Assembly: GCA_946480545.1 (NCBI GenBank)
Contig: CAMLKY010000007.1
Coordinates: 1 to 13,926, forward strand
Source of the DNA: an uncultured Acidobacteriota bacterium
GTDB taxonomy: Bacteria; Acidobacteriota; Blastocatellia; Pyrinomonadales; Pyrinomonadaceae
Reading direction: 5' to 3'
DNA length: 13,926 bases
A program made the translations under genes and the position numbers. The notes below the pieces were generated by a model, which saw only the letters and a list, made by a program, of their open reading frames with translations, searched no databases and was not told where the DNA came from. This document shows positions 5,285-12,651 of the stretch, piece after piece (within the stretch, counting starts at the first letter, position 1; each line of letters starts with the position of its first letter).

Positions 5285-8068
5285 CTACTCGCTTATCGGC
5301 TTTCCTTCCACGTCCAGGATCGTGATCGGGTAGCCGAGCTCCTTTAATCCCGGCTCGATCGTCTTGCGATCGCCGACGATGACGATCGCCATCTTCGACG
5401 GATCCAGGTATTGCTTCGCGACACGGTTCACATCTGCAAGAGTCACGGCGTTGACCTTGCCGATATAGTCGTTGAAGTACGAATCGGGCAGACCGTAGGT
5501 CACAAGATTCGCGAGCTGTCCCGAAATCTGTCCCACCGTTTCAAAGCCCGACGGGAACCGGCGGATCAGACTCTGCTTGTTGTAATCAAGCTCCTTCTGC
5601 GTCACCGGTCGACCGCCGCGAATGTCGTTGAGCTCCTTCATGAACTCGACGATCGCTTCCTTCGTCACCGAGGTCTGGATATCGCCACCGGCCTGGAACG
5701 GACCCGCGGCCCGGCGGAATGTAAACCCGCTGCGAGCTCCGTAGGTATATCCCTTATCCTCGCGGAGGTTCATGTTGATCCGCGATGTAAAGCCGCCGCC
5801 GAGAATGGTGTTCATCACCACGATCGGGTAGTAGTCCGGGTTCAGGCGATCGACACCTATCTGACCGATGCTTACCACCGACTGAGCTGAGTTCGGCCTG
5901 TCGACAAGGTAAATACCCGCTTTCTCGAGCGGCTGTGCCGGGGCGAGGTTTCTTGCCGAAACCTCCTCGCCTTTCCAACCGCCAAAGGCTTTCTCCAGCT
6001 TGTTCTTCAGCGCAGCCTTATCGAAGCTTCCGACGACGATCAACGTCGCGTTGCTCGGCCGGTACGTCGATCCGTAGTAGGCGAGAAGATCCTCGCGTTT
6101 GATAGCGTTGATCGCTGCCTCCGAATTACTTCGGCCGTACGGATGGTCGCGGTAGAGAACCTTGTTGTAAACGACATCGGAGATCGCGTTCGGGTTCGAC
6201 CGCTGTTGGCGGAGACCCACGAGCAGCCGGCGCTTGAGACTATCGACCTCGTTCGCCGGGTACGCAGGATTCTGGATCACGTCGGCGTATATTTCGATCG
6301 CCTTGTCGAGATTCTTCGTCAGCGTTTGGATCGTGACGCCGGTCGAGTCCCAGTTGCTGCTGGTTCCCATATTCGCACCGATCGACTGAAGCTGATTCGC
6401 GATGTCCGCTGCCGACCGCGTGGTCGTACCGTCATCAAGTAACTGTGAGGTCATTGACGAGACGCCGACCTTGTCATCGGGCTCGTTCGACGAGCCGGTT
6501 CCGAAGACCATGTTCATCGAGACGATCGGAAGCTCGTGATGTTCGACCATCCACAGATCCATGCCGTTCGAGAGCTTTGTCTTTTCGATCGGCGGGAGTG
6601 CGAATTTCGGATCGGGGCCCGGCTTCGGAAGCTTGGCCGCCTGCTCGGCTATCACCGGATCGTCCTTCTTGCCGTTGGATTTCGCGGTCGTCGTGCGGTC
6701 CGCCTCGCGATTTACACGAGCGGCTTCACCGGTGCGCGGCGTGTATGTCATTACCAGACGATTGCCGCTCAGGTAACTGTTCGCAACTCGCTGCACATCG
6801 GCAGGGGTCACAGTGCGGTAGCGATCGAGATCCGGCTGGAACCAGTTCGGCTTGCCGAGATAGCCGGCAAACGTCGTCAACTGCGACGCCTTTCCGAGCA
6901 CGGTCTGCAGCCCGTAGATGGTCTGCGATTCGATACTGTTCAGCGCGCGAGACATCTCTTCCGCAGTCGGAGGTGTCGTCTTGATCCGCGCGATCTCGGC
7001 GTCGATCTCCTTCTCGATGTCATCAAGCGACTTGCCCGGACGTGCGGTAGCCTGGATCTGGAAGAGGCCGCCGACCTCGTTCGTTCCGTTACCGGCGAAC
7101 ACCGTCTGTACCAGCTCCTTGTCGTAGATCAGGTTGCTCTGCAGGCGCGAGGTACGACCCGTCGAGAGTATGAAGCTCAGGAAATCGAGCGCCGGTTCAT
7201 CGGGTGCGTACGCACGCACACCGTGCCAGACAAAGTACCGGCGCGCGAGCGGAACGTTATCTTCGACCGTGGTGCGAATCTCTTTATCCAGCTTCGGCTG
7301 TGCCGGATTCGGGCGTTCGATGGGCTTGCCTGCCGCGATCGGTCCGAAATATTTTTCGATCCAGTCGCGCGCCGGCTTCTCCTGAAAATCACCGGAGAGC
7401 ACGAGGATCGCGTTGTTGGGAACGTAATACTGGCGGAAGAATGACTTCACATCATCCATCGATGCCGCTTGAAGGTCTTCGAGCGAGCCGATGGTCGTCC
7501 AGTTATACGGATGGCCTTTTGGGTACATGATCTCGCCGATCTTCTCGAACGCCGTACCGTAAGGCTGATTGTCGACACGCTGGCGACGCTCGTTCTTGAC
7601 GACATCGCGCTGGTTGTCGAGCTTCTCCTGCGTCATTGCCTCGAGAAGTCCGCCAAGGCGATCAGCCTCAAGCATGAGCGCGAGCTCGAGGAAGTTCGAC
7701 GGGACCGTTTCGAAGTACCAGGTGCGATCCTGGTTCGTTGTTCCGTTGATGTTGGCCCCCGCTTCCTGAAGAGGCGTGAAATAGTCGGCGTTATAGTTCT
7801 TCGAGCCCTGGAACATCATGTGTTCAAAGAGGTGGGCGAAGCCGGTCCTGCCGGCGGTCTCGTTCTTTGATCCGACGTGATACCAGACTCCGACGGATAC
7901 GATCGGCGTCGATTTGTCCTCGTGGAGAATGACCCGAAGGCCATTCTTCAACTGATATTCTTTTATCTTCAGGGGCGGCAATTTATCGCCGTTCTTTTGT
8001 GCCAGGGTCGGGGCGGTGAGGACCAGCAGGCCGACCATCAAACAGGCGAAAATCTCCTTCATTCGCAT
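5285..8068 (-). CDS. Secreted M16 zinc metallopeptidase, two modules in one chain
   Basis: This 927-residue protein has a signal peptide (residues 1-23, MRMKEIFACLMVGLLVLTAP then TLA|Q), so it is periplasmic or secreted. The first half (about 35-470) is an active M16 module: HLFEH at 79-83 provides the two zinc His and the catalytic Glu82, and Glu160 completes HxxEH-76-E. The second half (about 500-927) has the same fold but SQLLD where HxxEH would be. It keeps the substrate-binding Arg/Tyr signature in GGGFTSRI and KGYTYGARSG. Many bacteria encode these halves as two genes; here they are fused. The family cuts unfolded peptides in a closed chamber. The start at 8068 is chosen because AAGGAG lies six bases upstream and the signal peptide then begins at residue 1; an ATG at 8101 would bury that site. 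The gene is monocistronic and convergent with the helix-turn-helix gene. Confidence 0.95.
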   Translation of the reverse strand: MRMKEIFACLMVGLLVLTAPTLAQKNGDKLPPLKIKEYQLKNGLRVILHEDKSTPIVSVGVWYHVGSKNETAGRTGFAHLFEHMMFQGSKNYNADYFTPLQEAGANINGTTNQDRTWYFETVPSNFLELALMLEADRLGGLLEAMTQEKLDNQRDVVKNERRQRVDNQPYGTAFEKIGEIMYPKGHPYNWTTIGSLEDLQAASMDDVKSFFRQYYVPNNAILVLSGDFQEKPARDWIEKYFGPIAAGKPIERPNPAQPKLDKEIRTTVEDNVPLARRYFVWHGVRAYAPDEPALDFLSFILSTGRTSRLQSNLIYDKELVQTVFAGNGTNEVGGLFQIQATARPGKSLDDIEKEIDAEIARIKTTPPTAEEMSRALNSIESQTIYGLQTVLGKASQLTTFAGYLGKPNWFQPDLDRYRTVTPADVQRVANSYLSGNRLVMTYTPRTGEAARVNREADRTTTAKSNGKKDDPVIAEQAAKLPKPGPDPKFALPPIEKTKLSNGMDLWMVEHHELPIVSMNMVFGTGSSNEPDDKVGVSSMTSQLLDDGTTTRSAADIANQLQSIGANMGTSSNWDSTGVTIQTLTKNLDKAIEIYADVIQNPAYPANEVDSLKRRLLVGLRQQRSNPNAISDVVYNKVLYRDHPYGRSNSEAAINAIKREDLLAYYGSTYRPSNATLIVVGSFDKAALKNKLEKAFGGWKGEEVSARNLAPAQPLEKAGIYLVDRPNSAQSVVSIGQIGVDRLNPDYYPIVVMNTILGGGFTSRINMNLREDKGYTYGARSGFTFRRAAGPFQAGGDIQTSVTKEAIVEFMKELNDIRGGRPVTQKELDYNKQSLIRRFPSGFETVGQISGQLANLVTYGLPDSYFNDYIGKVNAVTLADVNRVAKQYLDPSKMAIVIVGDRKTIEPGLKELGYPITILDVEGKPISE

Positions 8069-8074
8069 AGCAAA

Positions 8075-8080
8075 CTCCTT
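8075..8080 (-). promoter_or_regulatory. Ribosome binding site fixing the start of the M16 gene
   Basis: On the minus strand this reads AAGGAG, six bases before the ATG at 8068. It is the best Shine-Dalgarno match in the window and rules in favour of this start over the upstream ATG at 8101. Confidence 0.8.
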
Positions 8081-8366
8081 AAATTTTTGTGTAGTAGACA
8101 ATAGGCAATCAGAGTCGCACCCAGACCACCAATGCCATGGCCGTTCTCGCCGGCCAGCACTTTGTCTGGATTACAACTCTAACAAGATTCTAGAACTTCT
8201 TACGCGGATGCCTGTCATTAGGTTTCGCGACTGGTCCCGCCGCGGGTGTATATCGCCGACCGGCTGCAGCGCAGCCATCCTTGCCTGATGAGTGCGAAGA
8301 CCGAACAGGGCAAACAGCCCCCGTTCCTGCGCTTCCGCCAGCGCCTCGGGCCTCAGGCGATTGCGA
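8081..8366. other. Intergenic region between VKOR gene and M16 gene, no gene seen
   Basis: The stretch upstream of the M16 gene and downstream of the VKOR gene holds no supported coding sequence on either strand. It should contain the M16 promoter and the end of the dxs operon. A 6-bp inverted repeat TGGCCG/CGGCCA (8138-8143 with 8151-8156) is present but no clear terminator with a T-run follows the VKOR stop. TAGAAT-like hexamers occur on the minus strand around 8190-8200, but I cannot assign a promoter with confidence. Confidence 0.5.
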
Positions 8367-8807
8367 CTATCTAAACCGAGCGGCCTTCGAAATCACAAAG
8401 ATCACCAGCATGGTGAACGTGGTCGCCGCCGAGATGAGGCAGAATTGGCAGAAGGCCCCGATAACGTAGGCTTGCAGATAGAGGAGCCACGTGGTGAACG
8501 CGGCCATCAGGATCACCTGGATCCCGAAAAGCATCCACATCGTCCGGTTTCCGTAGGCGGCCAGGACGCCAAGTGAAAAAGCAATGAAGTAAGCAAGGGC
8601 GCCAAAGGCGGCGAGCGGGATACCACCGATCTCTGCGTATTTGCTTGTGAGCACCGTCTCGCAGCCGGAGATGATGCTGCACGGCACGGGCTCATCGGTG
8701 AGATGCTTGACCGTTAGATAAACGGCATCAGCCAGGCCGATCAACGCGACGAAAGCTGCCACCAGAGGCAGCTTTCGAATCGAGCCGTTGTCTGGTTCTT
8801 CGGTCAT
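8367..8807 (-). CDS. VKOR family quinone-linked thiol oxidoreductase
   Basis: This 146-residue integral membrane protein has four hydrophobic helices (about 13-33, 63-84, 90-111, 117-140). It carries the four Cys of the vitamin K epoxide reductase family: loop Cys43 and Cys49, and the CxxC pair Cys120/Cys123 (FCQFC), plus Ser55 six residues after the second loop Cys. In bacteria, VKOR homologues take the place of DsbB: they re-oxidise a DsbA-like protein and pass electrons to membrane quinone. The upstream gene encodes that kind of partner, and the two overlap by four bases (ATGA), so they are translationally coupled. It is the last gene of the dxs-DsbA-VKOR run. Length is typical for a stand-alone VKOR without a fused thioredoxin domain. 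Partnership with the neighbouring thioredoxin is inferred from context and family knowledge. Confidence 0.93.
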   Translation of the reverse strand: MTEEPDNGSIRKLPLVAAFVALIGLADAVYLTVKHLTDEPVPCSIISGCETVLTSKYAEIGGIPLAAFGALAYFIAFSLGVLAAYGNRTMWMLFGIQVILMAAFTTWLLYLQAYVIGAFCQFCLISAATTFTMLVIFVISKAARFR

Positions 8808-9595
8808 TTCGCGCTCGTATTACTATTGGCCGTTGCGGCCTGAGTGTTTGATGCAGGAGCCGCCGGCTGTGCAGACTGGCCGGCCGTCTTCTGGAGCTCG
8901 GCATCGATCAGCCGACGCAGACCCGCGGTGTTCGCTTCGTTGAATGGAACCGAGATCCCGTTGATATAGATCGTGGGAGTCGAACTCACGCCGAGCGCCC
9001 GACCGCGGGACATGTCCTGCTCAACACGGTTCTTCGCGGCCATTCCGATTAGATCGTTCTGCCACTGCTGAACGTCGAGCCCTATCTTCGAAGCATATTC
9101 CGCCCACAGTTGTTTGTAATTCGGATTCTGGCTCCACGCCTGCTGGTTTACAAAAAGCTGGTCCTGCATCTGCCAGAACTTACCCTGCATTCCGGCCGCT
9201 TCCGCAGCGGTTGCTGCTTCGAAAGCCTTGTCGTGTGCGGGAATCGCCAACGGGTAGTTCCGGAACACGAACTTTATCTTGCTTCCGTAGATCGATTGGA
9301 CCTCTTTCAGGACAGGGTGCGTCGCAGCGCACGATCCACACTGAAAATCCGCAAACTCTTCGACCGTTACGGAAGCCGTCGGCGAGCCAAGCATATTTGG
9401 CGGCGTCGCTCCGATCGGTGCGTTGACGACGGGTGTCGGCCGCGCGTTCGCTGTGCTTGTGTTGTCGTTCCGGTTAGTGCTCGGTTTCGACTGGCTGTAC
9501 AACCACCAGCCGCCAACGACAACGCCGACAAATACAAGGGCGATGATGACGATCGGGATACCGCTGCCGCTGCTTTTCTTAGGTTCGTTCTTCAT
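8804..9595 (-). CDS. Membrane-anchored DsbA-like thioredoxin-fold protein (CGSC active site)
   Basis: This 263-residue protein has a short basic cytoplasmic N-terminus, one membrane anchor (about 13-34) and a Pro/Asn/Ser/Thr-rich linker to about residue 70. A DsbA/thioredoxin_4-type domain follows: VEEFADFQCGSC with Cys86 and Cys89, a helical insertion rich in Trp and Gln (about 135-200), and the cis-Pro loop SSTPTIYING (Pro207). The tail from about 240 is low-complexity Ala/Asn/Thr/Ser. The domain faces the periplasm, where it would introduce disulfides into exported proteins and be re-oxidised by the VKOR encoded immediately downstream. CGSC lacks the Pro common after the first Cys in this family. 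The start has no clear Shine-Dalgarno, but it begins just before the anchor and lies 22 bases after the dxs stop. An isomerase or reductase role cannot be excluded. Confidence 0.92.
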   Translation of the reverse strand: MKNEPKKSSGSGIPIVIIALVFVGVVVGGWWLYSQSKPSTNRNDNTSTANARPTPVVNAPIGATPPNMLGSPTASVTVEEFADFQCGSCAATHPVLKEVQSIYGSKIKFVFRNYPLAIPAHDKAFEAATAAEAAGMQGKFWQMQDQLFVNQQAWSQNPNYKQLWAEYASKIGLDVQQWQNDLIGMAAKNRVEQDMSRGRALGVSSTPTIYINGISVPFNEANTAGLRRLIDAELQKTAGQSAQPAAPASNTQAATANSNTSAK

Positions 9596-9617
9596 GTTTT
9601 CAGATTAAAGGGACAAA

Positions 9618-11546
9618 TTATTTTACGGCCCGCAGTCTGTTCTTTCCGGTCTGCAGGTCCGATCGAGAATCGACAGATCTTTTCGCGGTCTCGTAAATGC
9701 CATCCGCGTCCAGCCCGTACGAGGCCAGCAGTTTTTTCGGATCGCCATGCGTCACGATCTCGTCGCTAACACCCATACGCACGACCTTGACCTTATCCTG
9801 GAGCCCGTTCTGCTCGAGAAGCTCGAGCACCGCCGAGCCGAAACCGCCGGCCAGGTACGCTTCCTCGACTGTGATGATAACGTCGTGCTCGCGGGCAATT
9901 CTGAGGATCGTTTCCGCGTCAAGCGGTTTGACGAACCGAGCATTGACCACGGTTGCTTCGATGCCGTCCGAGTTTAACCGCTCAGACGCGTTTAGCGCGG
10001 GGGCCACCATCGAACCGTATGCGACGATCGCGACATCCTTGCCCTCACGAAGCGTCTCAGCTTTACCTATCTCGATAAGCTTCGGCTTCGAGGAGATGTC
10101 TACACCCAAACCGTTGCCCCGCGGGTACCGCAGGGCAGCTGGGCCTTCGTGTTCGACCGCGGTCAAAAGCATGTCGCGCATTTCGGCTTCGTCTTTCGGG
10201 GCCATTAACACGATGTTCGGATATCCGCGTAGGTATGCGATATCCAGGAGGCCGTGGTGTGTCGGGCCGTCGGCACCGACGATACCCGCCCTATCCATCG
10301 CGAATGTAACATTCAGGTTCTGAAGGCAGACATCGTGAATGATCTGGTCAAACCCGCGCTGCAGGAACGTCGAATAGATCGCCGCCACAGGTTTCAGACC
10401 TTCGCACGCCATTCCGGCGCAAAATGTCACGGCGTGTTGTTCGGCGATGCCAACGTCAAATGCCCGTTCCGGAAATCGTTCAAGCACGCGATCGATACCG
10501 GTACCGTCGGGCATGGCTGCGGTCAGGGCGACGATCTTGTCATCCACATCCATCAGCTCGCACATCGTCTCGCCGAACACCGTTGTGTATGCCGGCGGAG
10601 CGGATGTGTTGGATTTGTGCGGCAAACCGGTTTTCGGATCGAACGGACCGGTCGCGTGATAAGCGTAGTAATTCTTCTCGGGGTTTGGGAATCCTTTGCC
10701 CTTGGTAGTCAGGGCGTGGACGATCACCGGTCCATCCTCGACGCTCTTCGCCTCTTCAAGGGCGCGGACAAGCATCGGAACGTTGTGACCGTCGACATAG
10801 CCGATGTACTTGAAGCCAAGCTCATTGACAAGCGCTCCCGGCAGAACAGCGGCTGCGATGGCATCCTTTACCGACTTTGCCGCGTGTCGAAGATGCCGCC
10901 CGATGCCGGGAACGCTCTCGAGCGCGTCACCGATCTCTTCTTTGAGATGCTGGTAGCTCTGAGCTTCTTTGATGCGATTCAGATACCTGCTCAGAGATCC
11001 GACCGCCGGCGCGATCGACATTCCGTTGTCATTGAGAATTACGACGAGTCGCGATTTCAAATGTCCGGCCTGGTTGATGGCCTCCATTGCCATCCCGCCC
11101 GCGAGACTCGAATCTCCGATCAACGCACATACGTGAAAGTCCTCGTCTTTACGATCGCGTGCGATAGCCATTCCCAGCGCCGCCGAGAGTGAGGTCGACG
11201 CGTGACCGGCGCCGAAAGTGTCGTACTCCGACTCATCGCGTCGAAGAAATCCCGAGAGCCCGCCCTCTTGCTTGATCGTGTGAAGCTCGTCACGCCGGCC
11301 GGTGAGGATCTTATGTGCATAGGCCTGGTGGCCGACGTCCCATACGAGCCTGTCGCGCGGCGTATCGAAAACGTAATGCATCGCGACCGCGAGCTCAACG
11401 GCGCCAAGACTGGCGCCCGTGTGACCGCCGACGCGCGAGCATGTGTCGATAATGAACTGGCGTACTTCGTCGGCGACTTCCTGGAGGTCGTCGACGCGTA
11501 GCTGCCGCAGGTCGGCCGGAGAATTGATCTCGGATAAGAATCTCAT
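9618..11546 (-). CDS. dxs: 1-deoxy-D-xylulose-5-phosphate synthase
   Basis: Dxs condenses pyruvate and glyceraldehyde 3-phosphate with thiamine diphosphate, the first step of the methylerythritol phosphate pathway to isoprenoids, quinone side chains and carrier lipids. The 642-residue protein has every expected motif: GGHTGASLG (His42), DVGHQAYAHKILTG, the cofactor site GDSSLAGGM (144-152) through NDN (172-174), the catalytic Glu369 in GIAEQHA, and GADGPTHHG (Asp426, His430/431). The third residue of the GDG cofactor motif is Ser. The start at 11546 fits the family's usual opening (MRFLSEINSPADLRQL); ATGs at 11576 and 11591 would add 10 or 15 residues, and no site has a strong Shine-Dalgarno. 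A short hairpin lies just upstream at 11555-11573. It heads the run into the DsbA-like and VKOR genes and is a housekeeping enzyme. Confidence 0.97.
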   Translation of the reverse strand: MRFLSEINSPADLRQLRVDDLQEVADEVRQFIIDTCSRVGGHTGASLGAVELAVAMHYVFDTPRDRLVWDVGHQAYAHKILTGRRDELHTIKQEGGLSGFLRRDESEYDTFGAGHASTSLSAALGMAIARDRKDEDFHVCALIGDSSLAGGMAMEAINQAGHLKSRLVVILNDNGMSIAPAVGSLSRYLNRIKEAQSYQHLKEEIGDALESVPGIGRHLRHAAKSVKDAIAAAVLPGALVNELGFKYIGYVDGHNVPMLVRALEEAKSVEDGPVIVHALTTKGKGFPNPEKNYYAYHATGPFDPKTGLPHKSNTSAPPAYTTVFGETMCELMDVDDKIVALTAAMPDGTGIDRVLERFPERAFDVGIAEQHAVTFCAGMACEGLKPVAAIYSTFLQRGFDQIIHDVCLQNLNVTFAMDRAGIVGADGPTHHGLLDIAYLRGYPNIVLMAPKDEAEMRDMLLTAVEHEGPAALRYPRGNGLGVDISSKPKLIEIGKAETLREGKDVAIVAYGSMVAPALNASERLNSDGIEATVVNARFVKPLDAETILRIAREHDVIITVEEAYLAGGFGSAVLELLEQNGLQDKVKVVRMGVSDEIVTHGDPKKLLASYGLDADGIYETAKRSVDSRSDLQTGKNRLRAVK

Positions 11547-11554
11547 AATGGACA

Positions 11555-11573
11555 ACGGGCTCTTACGGCCCGT
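11555..11573 (-). promoter_or_regulatory. Small hairpin in the presumed dxs leader
   Basis: A 6-bp stem ACGGGC/GCCCGT with a seven-base loop ends nine bases upstream of the chosen dxs start. If transcription starts upstream it would sit in the 5' leader, close to where a ribosome binds. If translation begins at 11576 or 11591 it is coding instead. A regulatory role is only a suggestion. Confidence 0.25.
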
Positions 11574-11838
11574 CATACGCGAAAGCCGCATTTTACCAAC
11601 CAGACGAATGAAACGCTAAGCGGGGCAAGGGAGTTCCGGTTTTCCAACGGTGCGGCTCTCTGCGGTCTACGCGAGCTCTGCGTGAAAAAATCCGCCCGCG
11701 CAGAGATCGCAAGGCCTGCCAGGATTTTACATTTCTTTACAGGCCCATTGGAAAAACATTCGACTAAACCAATTTACCCAGCGTCAAAATACCGATCAGC
11801 GAAAGCTGTAACGAATCTATAAGTTCAAGAGGTAAAAA
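11574..11838. other. Divergent intergenic region between dxs and the Spy-like gene
   Basis: The region must hold promoters for both directions. It includes a decayed copy of the CTCTGCG repeat (11656-11716) and an inverted pair GGCCTG/CAGGCC (11713-11718 with 11740-11745). Two TTTACA hexamers (11726-11731, 11736-11741) resemble -35 boxes but have no clear -10 partner. The Spy-like gene has AGAGGTAA (11828-11835) three bases before its ATG. No coding sequence is supported. Confidence 0.5.
11656..11716. repeat. Decayed second copy of the CTCTGCG-type palindromic repeat
   Basis: Bases 11658-11687 match the complement of the left arm of the 5197-5273 palindrome at 26 of 30 positions. The following bases (AGAGATCGCAAGG, about 11702-11714) match the complement of its right inner arm. 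The copy can still fold through CTCTGCG/CGCAGAG (11676-11682 with 11699-11705) but the outer arms have drifted. It lies in the divergent promoter region rather than at a convergent gene end. Confidence 0.65.
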
Positions 11839-12393
11839 ATGTCATTAAGAAGTAAATTCTCTTCCGCAATTACACTTGCATTCGCTGTCGTCGCCTTTGG
11901 CACGTTCGCGTCTGCTCAGGAAGCACCGAAAGCGCAGGACGATGCCCACAAGCTCGAGCATAAGCGTGACGGTCATCGCGGCGGACGTCGGGGTGCTGGT
12001 CGCCACGCGGGTATGCGTGGAATGCGTGGCGGTATGTTGGGACTTCGCGGCATCGAGCTCACCGATGCACAGAAGGAGCAGATCCGTCAGATCCATGAGG
12101 CCAACAAGCCGAGCGAAGCTATCATGAGCGAGCTCCGTTCGATCCGCGAGACGCGTAAGAACGGCGGCGAGATCACTGAAGCTCAGAAAGAGCGCCTCAA
12201 AGCTCTTCGCCAGGAGCAGCGTGCGAAGCACGAGTCGGTTCGTGCGCAGGTGCTAGCGATCCTGACCCCGGAACAGCGTACGCAGGTCGAAGCCCGCAAG
12301 GCCGAGATGGAAAAGCGTCGTGAAGAGTTTCGCCAGAAGCGTCAGGAGATGAGACAGAAGCGTCAGGAAACAAAGTCGACTGATGATAACTAA
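11839..12393 (+). CDS. Spy/CpxP-like periplasmic LTxxQ-motif protein
   Basis: This 184-residue protein has a signal peptide (1-26, ending FASA|Q), so it is periplasmic. Three LTxxQ-type motifs follow: LTDAQ (74-78), ITEAQ (112-116) and LTPEQ (142-146), the signature of Spy/CpxP helical proteins, which bind unfolded proteins as chaperones or sense envelope stress. Between signal and helices lies a Gly/Arg/His/Met-rich stretch (about 41-70, e.g. GRHAGMRGMRGGMLGLRG) that could bind metal or nucleic acid. The C-terminus is a charged coiled coil with two tandem heptads, EFRQKRQ and EMRQKRQ, encoded by a 14-base direct repeat (12334-12347 and 12355-12368). It has a strong ribosome binding site and its own terminator and is probably monocistronic. 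Metal-linked members of the family (CnrX/ZraP-like) are an alternative. Chaperone function is inferred from the family. Confidence 0.9.
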   Translation: MSLRSKFSSAITLAFAVVAFGTFASAQEAPKAQDDAHKLEHKRDGHRGGRRGAGRHAGMRGMRGGMLGLRGIELTDAQKEQIRQIHEANKPSEAIMSELRSIRETRKNGGEITEAQKERLKALRQEQRAKHESVRAQVLAILTPEQRTQVEARKAEMEKRREEFRQKRQEMRQKRQETKSTDDN

Positions 12394-12418
12394 ATCGGTT
12401 CTCTGATGGAGTAGAAAG

Positions 12419-12447
12419 AGGCTGTCTCAAGGGGCAGCCTTTTTTTG
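12419..12447 (+). terminator. Intrinsic terminator of the Spy-like gene
   Basis: A 9-bp stem (12419-12427 with 12432-12440, two G-T pairs) closes a CAAG loop and runs into eight T residues (12440-12447). It starts 25 bases after the stop codon. Confidence 0.9.
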
Positions 12448-12474
12448 GAACTGAGAGGGTCGGGTGGGCTTAAA

Positions 12475-12591
12475 AAGAGCGGGGGCAAGCCGCCCTTCCG
12501 GACCTGCGAATGTTATTGCGATCGCAAGGAACCCCGCGCAGGCCCGGTAATCACATTGGCAGGTCCGGAAGGGCGGCTTGCCCCCGCTCTT
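12475..12591. repeat. MITE/REP-like element with 33-bp perfect inverted arms
   Basis: Arms 12475-12507 and 12559-12591 are perfect 33-base inverted repeats (core GGGGGCAAGCCGCCCTTCCG). After one G-G mismatch, five more bases pair (12509-12513 with 12553-12557). The 39-base loop between them contains a perfect 12-bp palindrome, TTGCGATCGCAA (12516-12527). No coding capacity and no clear target-site duplication are visible. Read on the minus strand, the hairpin is followed by CTTTTTAAG, so it can also terminate the M28 gene. Its origin as a non-autonomous mobile element or a REP-type repeat is inferred from structure. Confidence 0.8.
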
Positions 12592-12651
12592 CTCGGCTTG
12601 CTCTGACTTCTATGACCCCCTCCGCTCGTCTCACACTGGCCTCCGCTCTAA

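Noticed and set aside
6536..7444. A long plus-strand open frame of about 300 codons inside the M16 gene
   Set aside because: It is antisense to a clear M16 peptidase, is Arg-rich and low in recognisable motifs, and has no ribosome binding site; such frames are a codon-bias artefact in GC-rich genes.
8186..8202. GAAGTTCTAGAA-like sequence resembling a eukaryotic heat-shock element upstream of the M16 gene
   Set aside because: Such elements do not operate in bacteria, and no CIRCE repeat (TTAGCACTC/GAGTGCTAA) is present; taken as chance.
8016..8469. Short plus-strand frames in the gap between the M16 and VKOR genes
   Set aside because: They overlap the M16 signal peptide region or VKOR on the other strand, have no ribosome binding site and no recognisable motifs.
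10254..11192. A long plus-strand open frame of about 310 codons inside dxs
   Set aside because: It is antisense to dxs, whose motifs are all intact; the translated product shows no family features.
12518..12525. GCGATCGC, identical to the cyanobacterial HIP1 octamer
   Set aside because: Only one copy was noticed in the window, and it lies in the loop of the inverted-arm element; the gene content does not suggest a cyanobacterium.
12475..12591. The inverted arms read as part of a CRISPR array or an integron attC site
   Set aside because: There are only two arms in opposite orientation with no regularly spaced direct repeats, no cas or integrase gene, and no attC core motifs.
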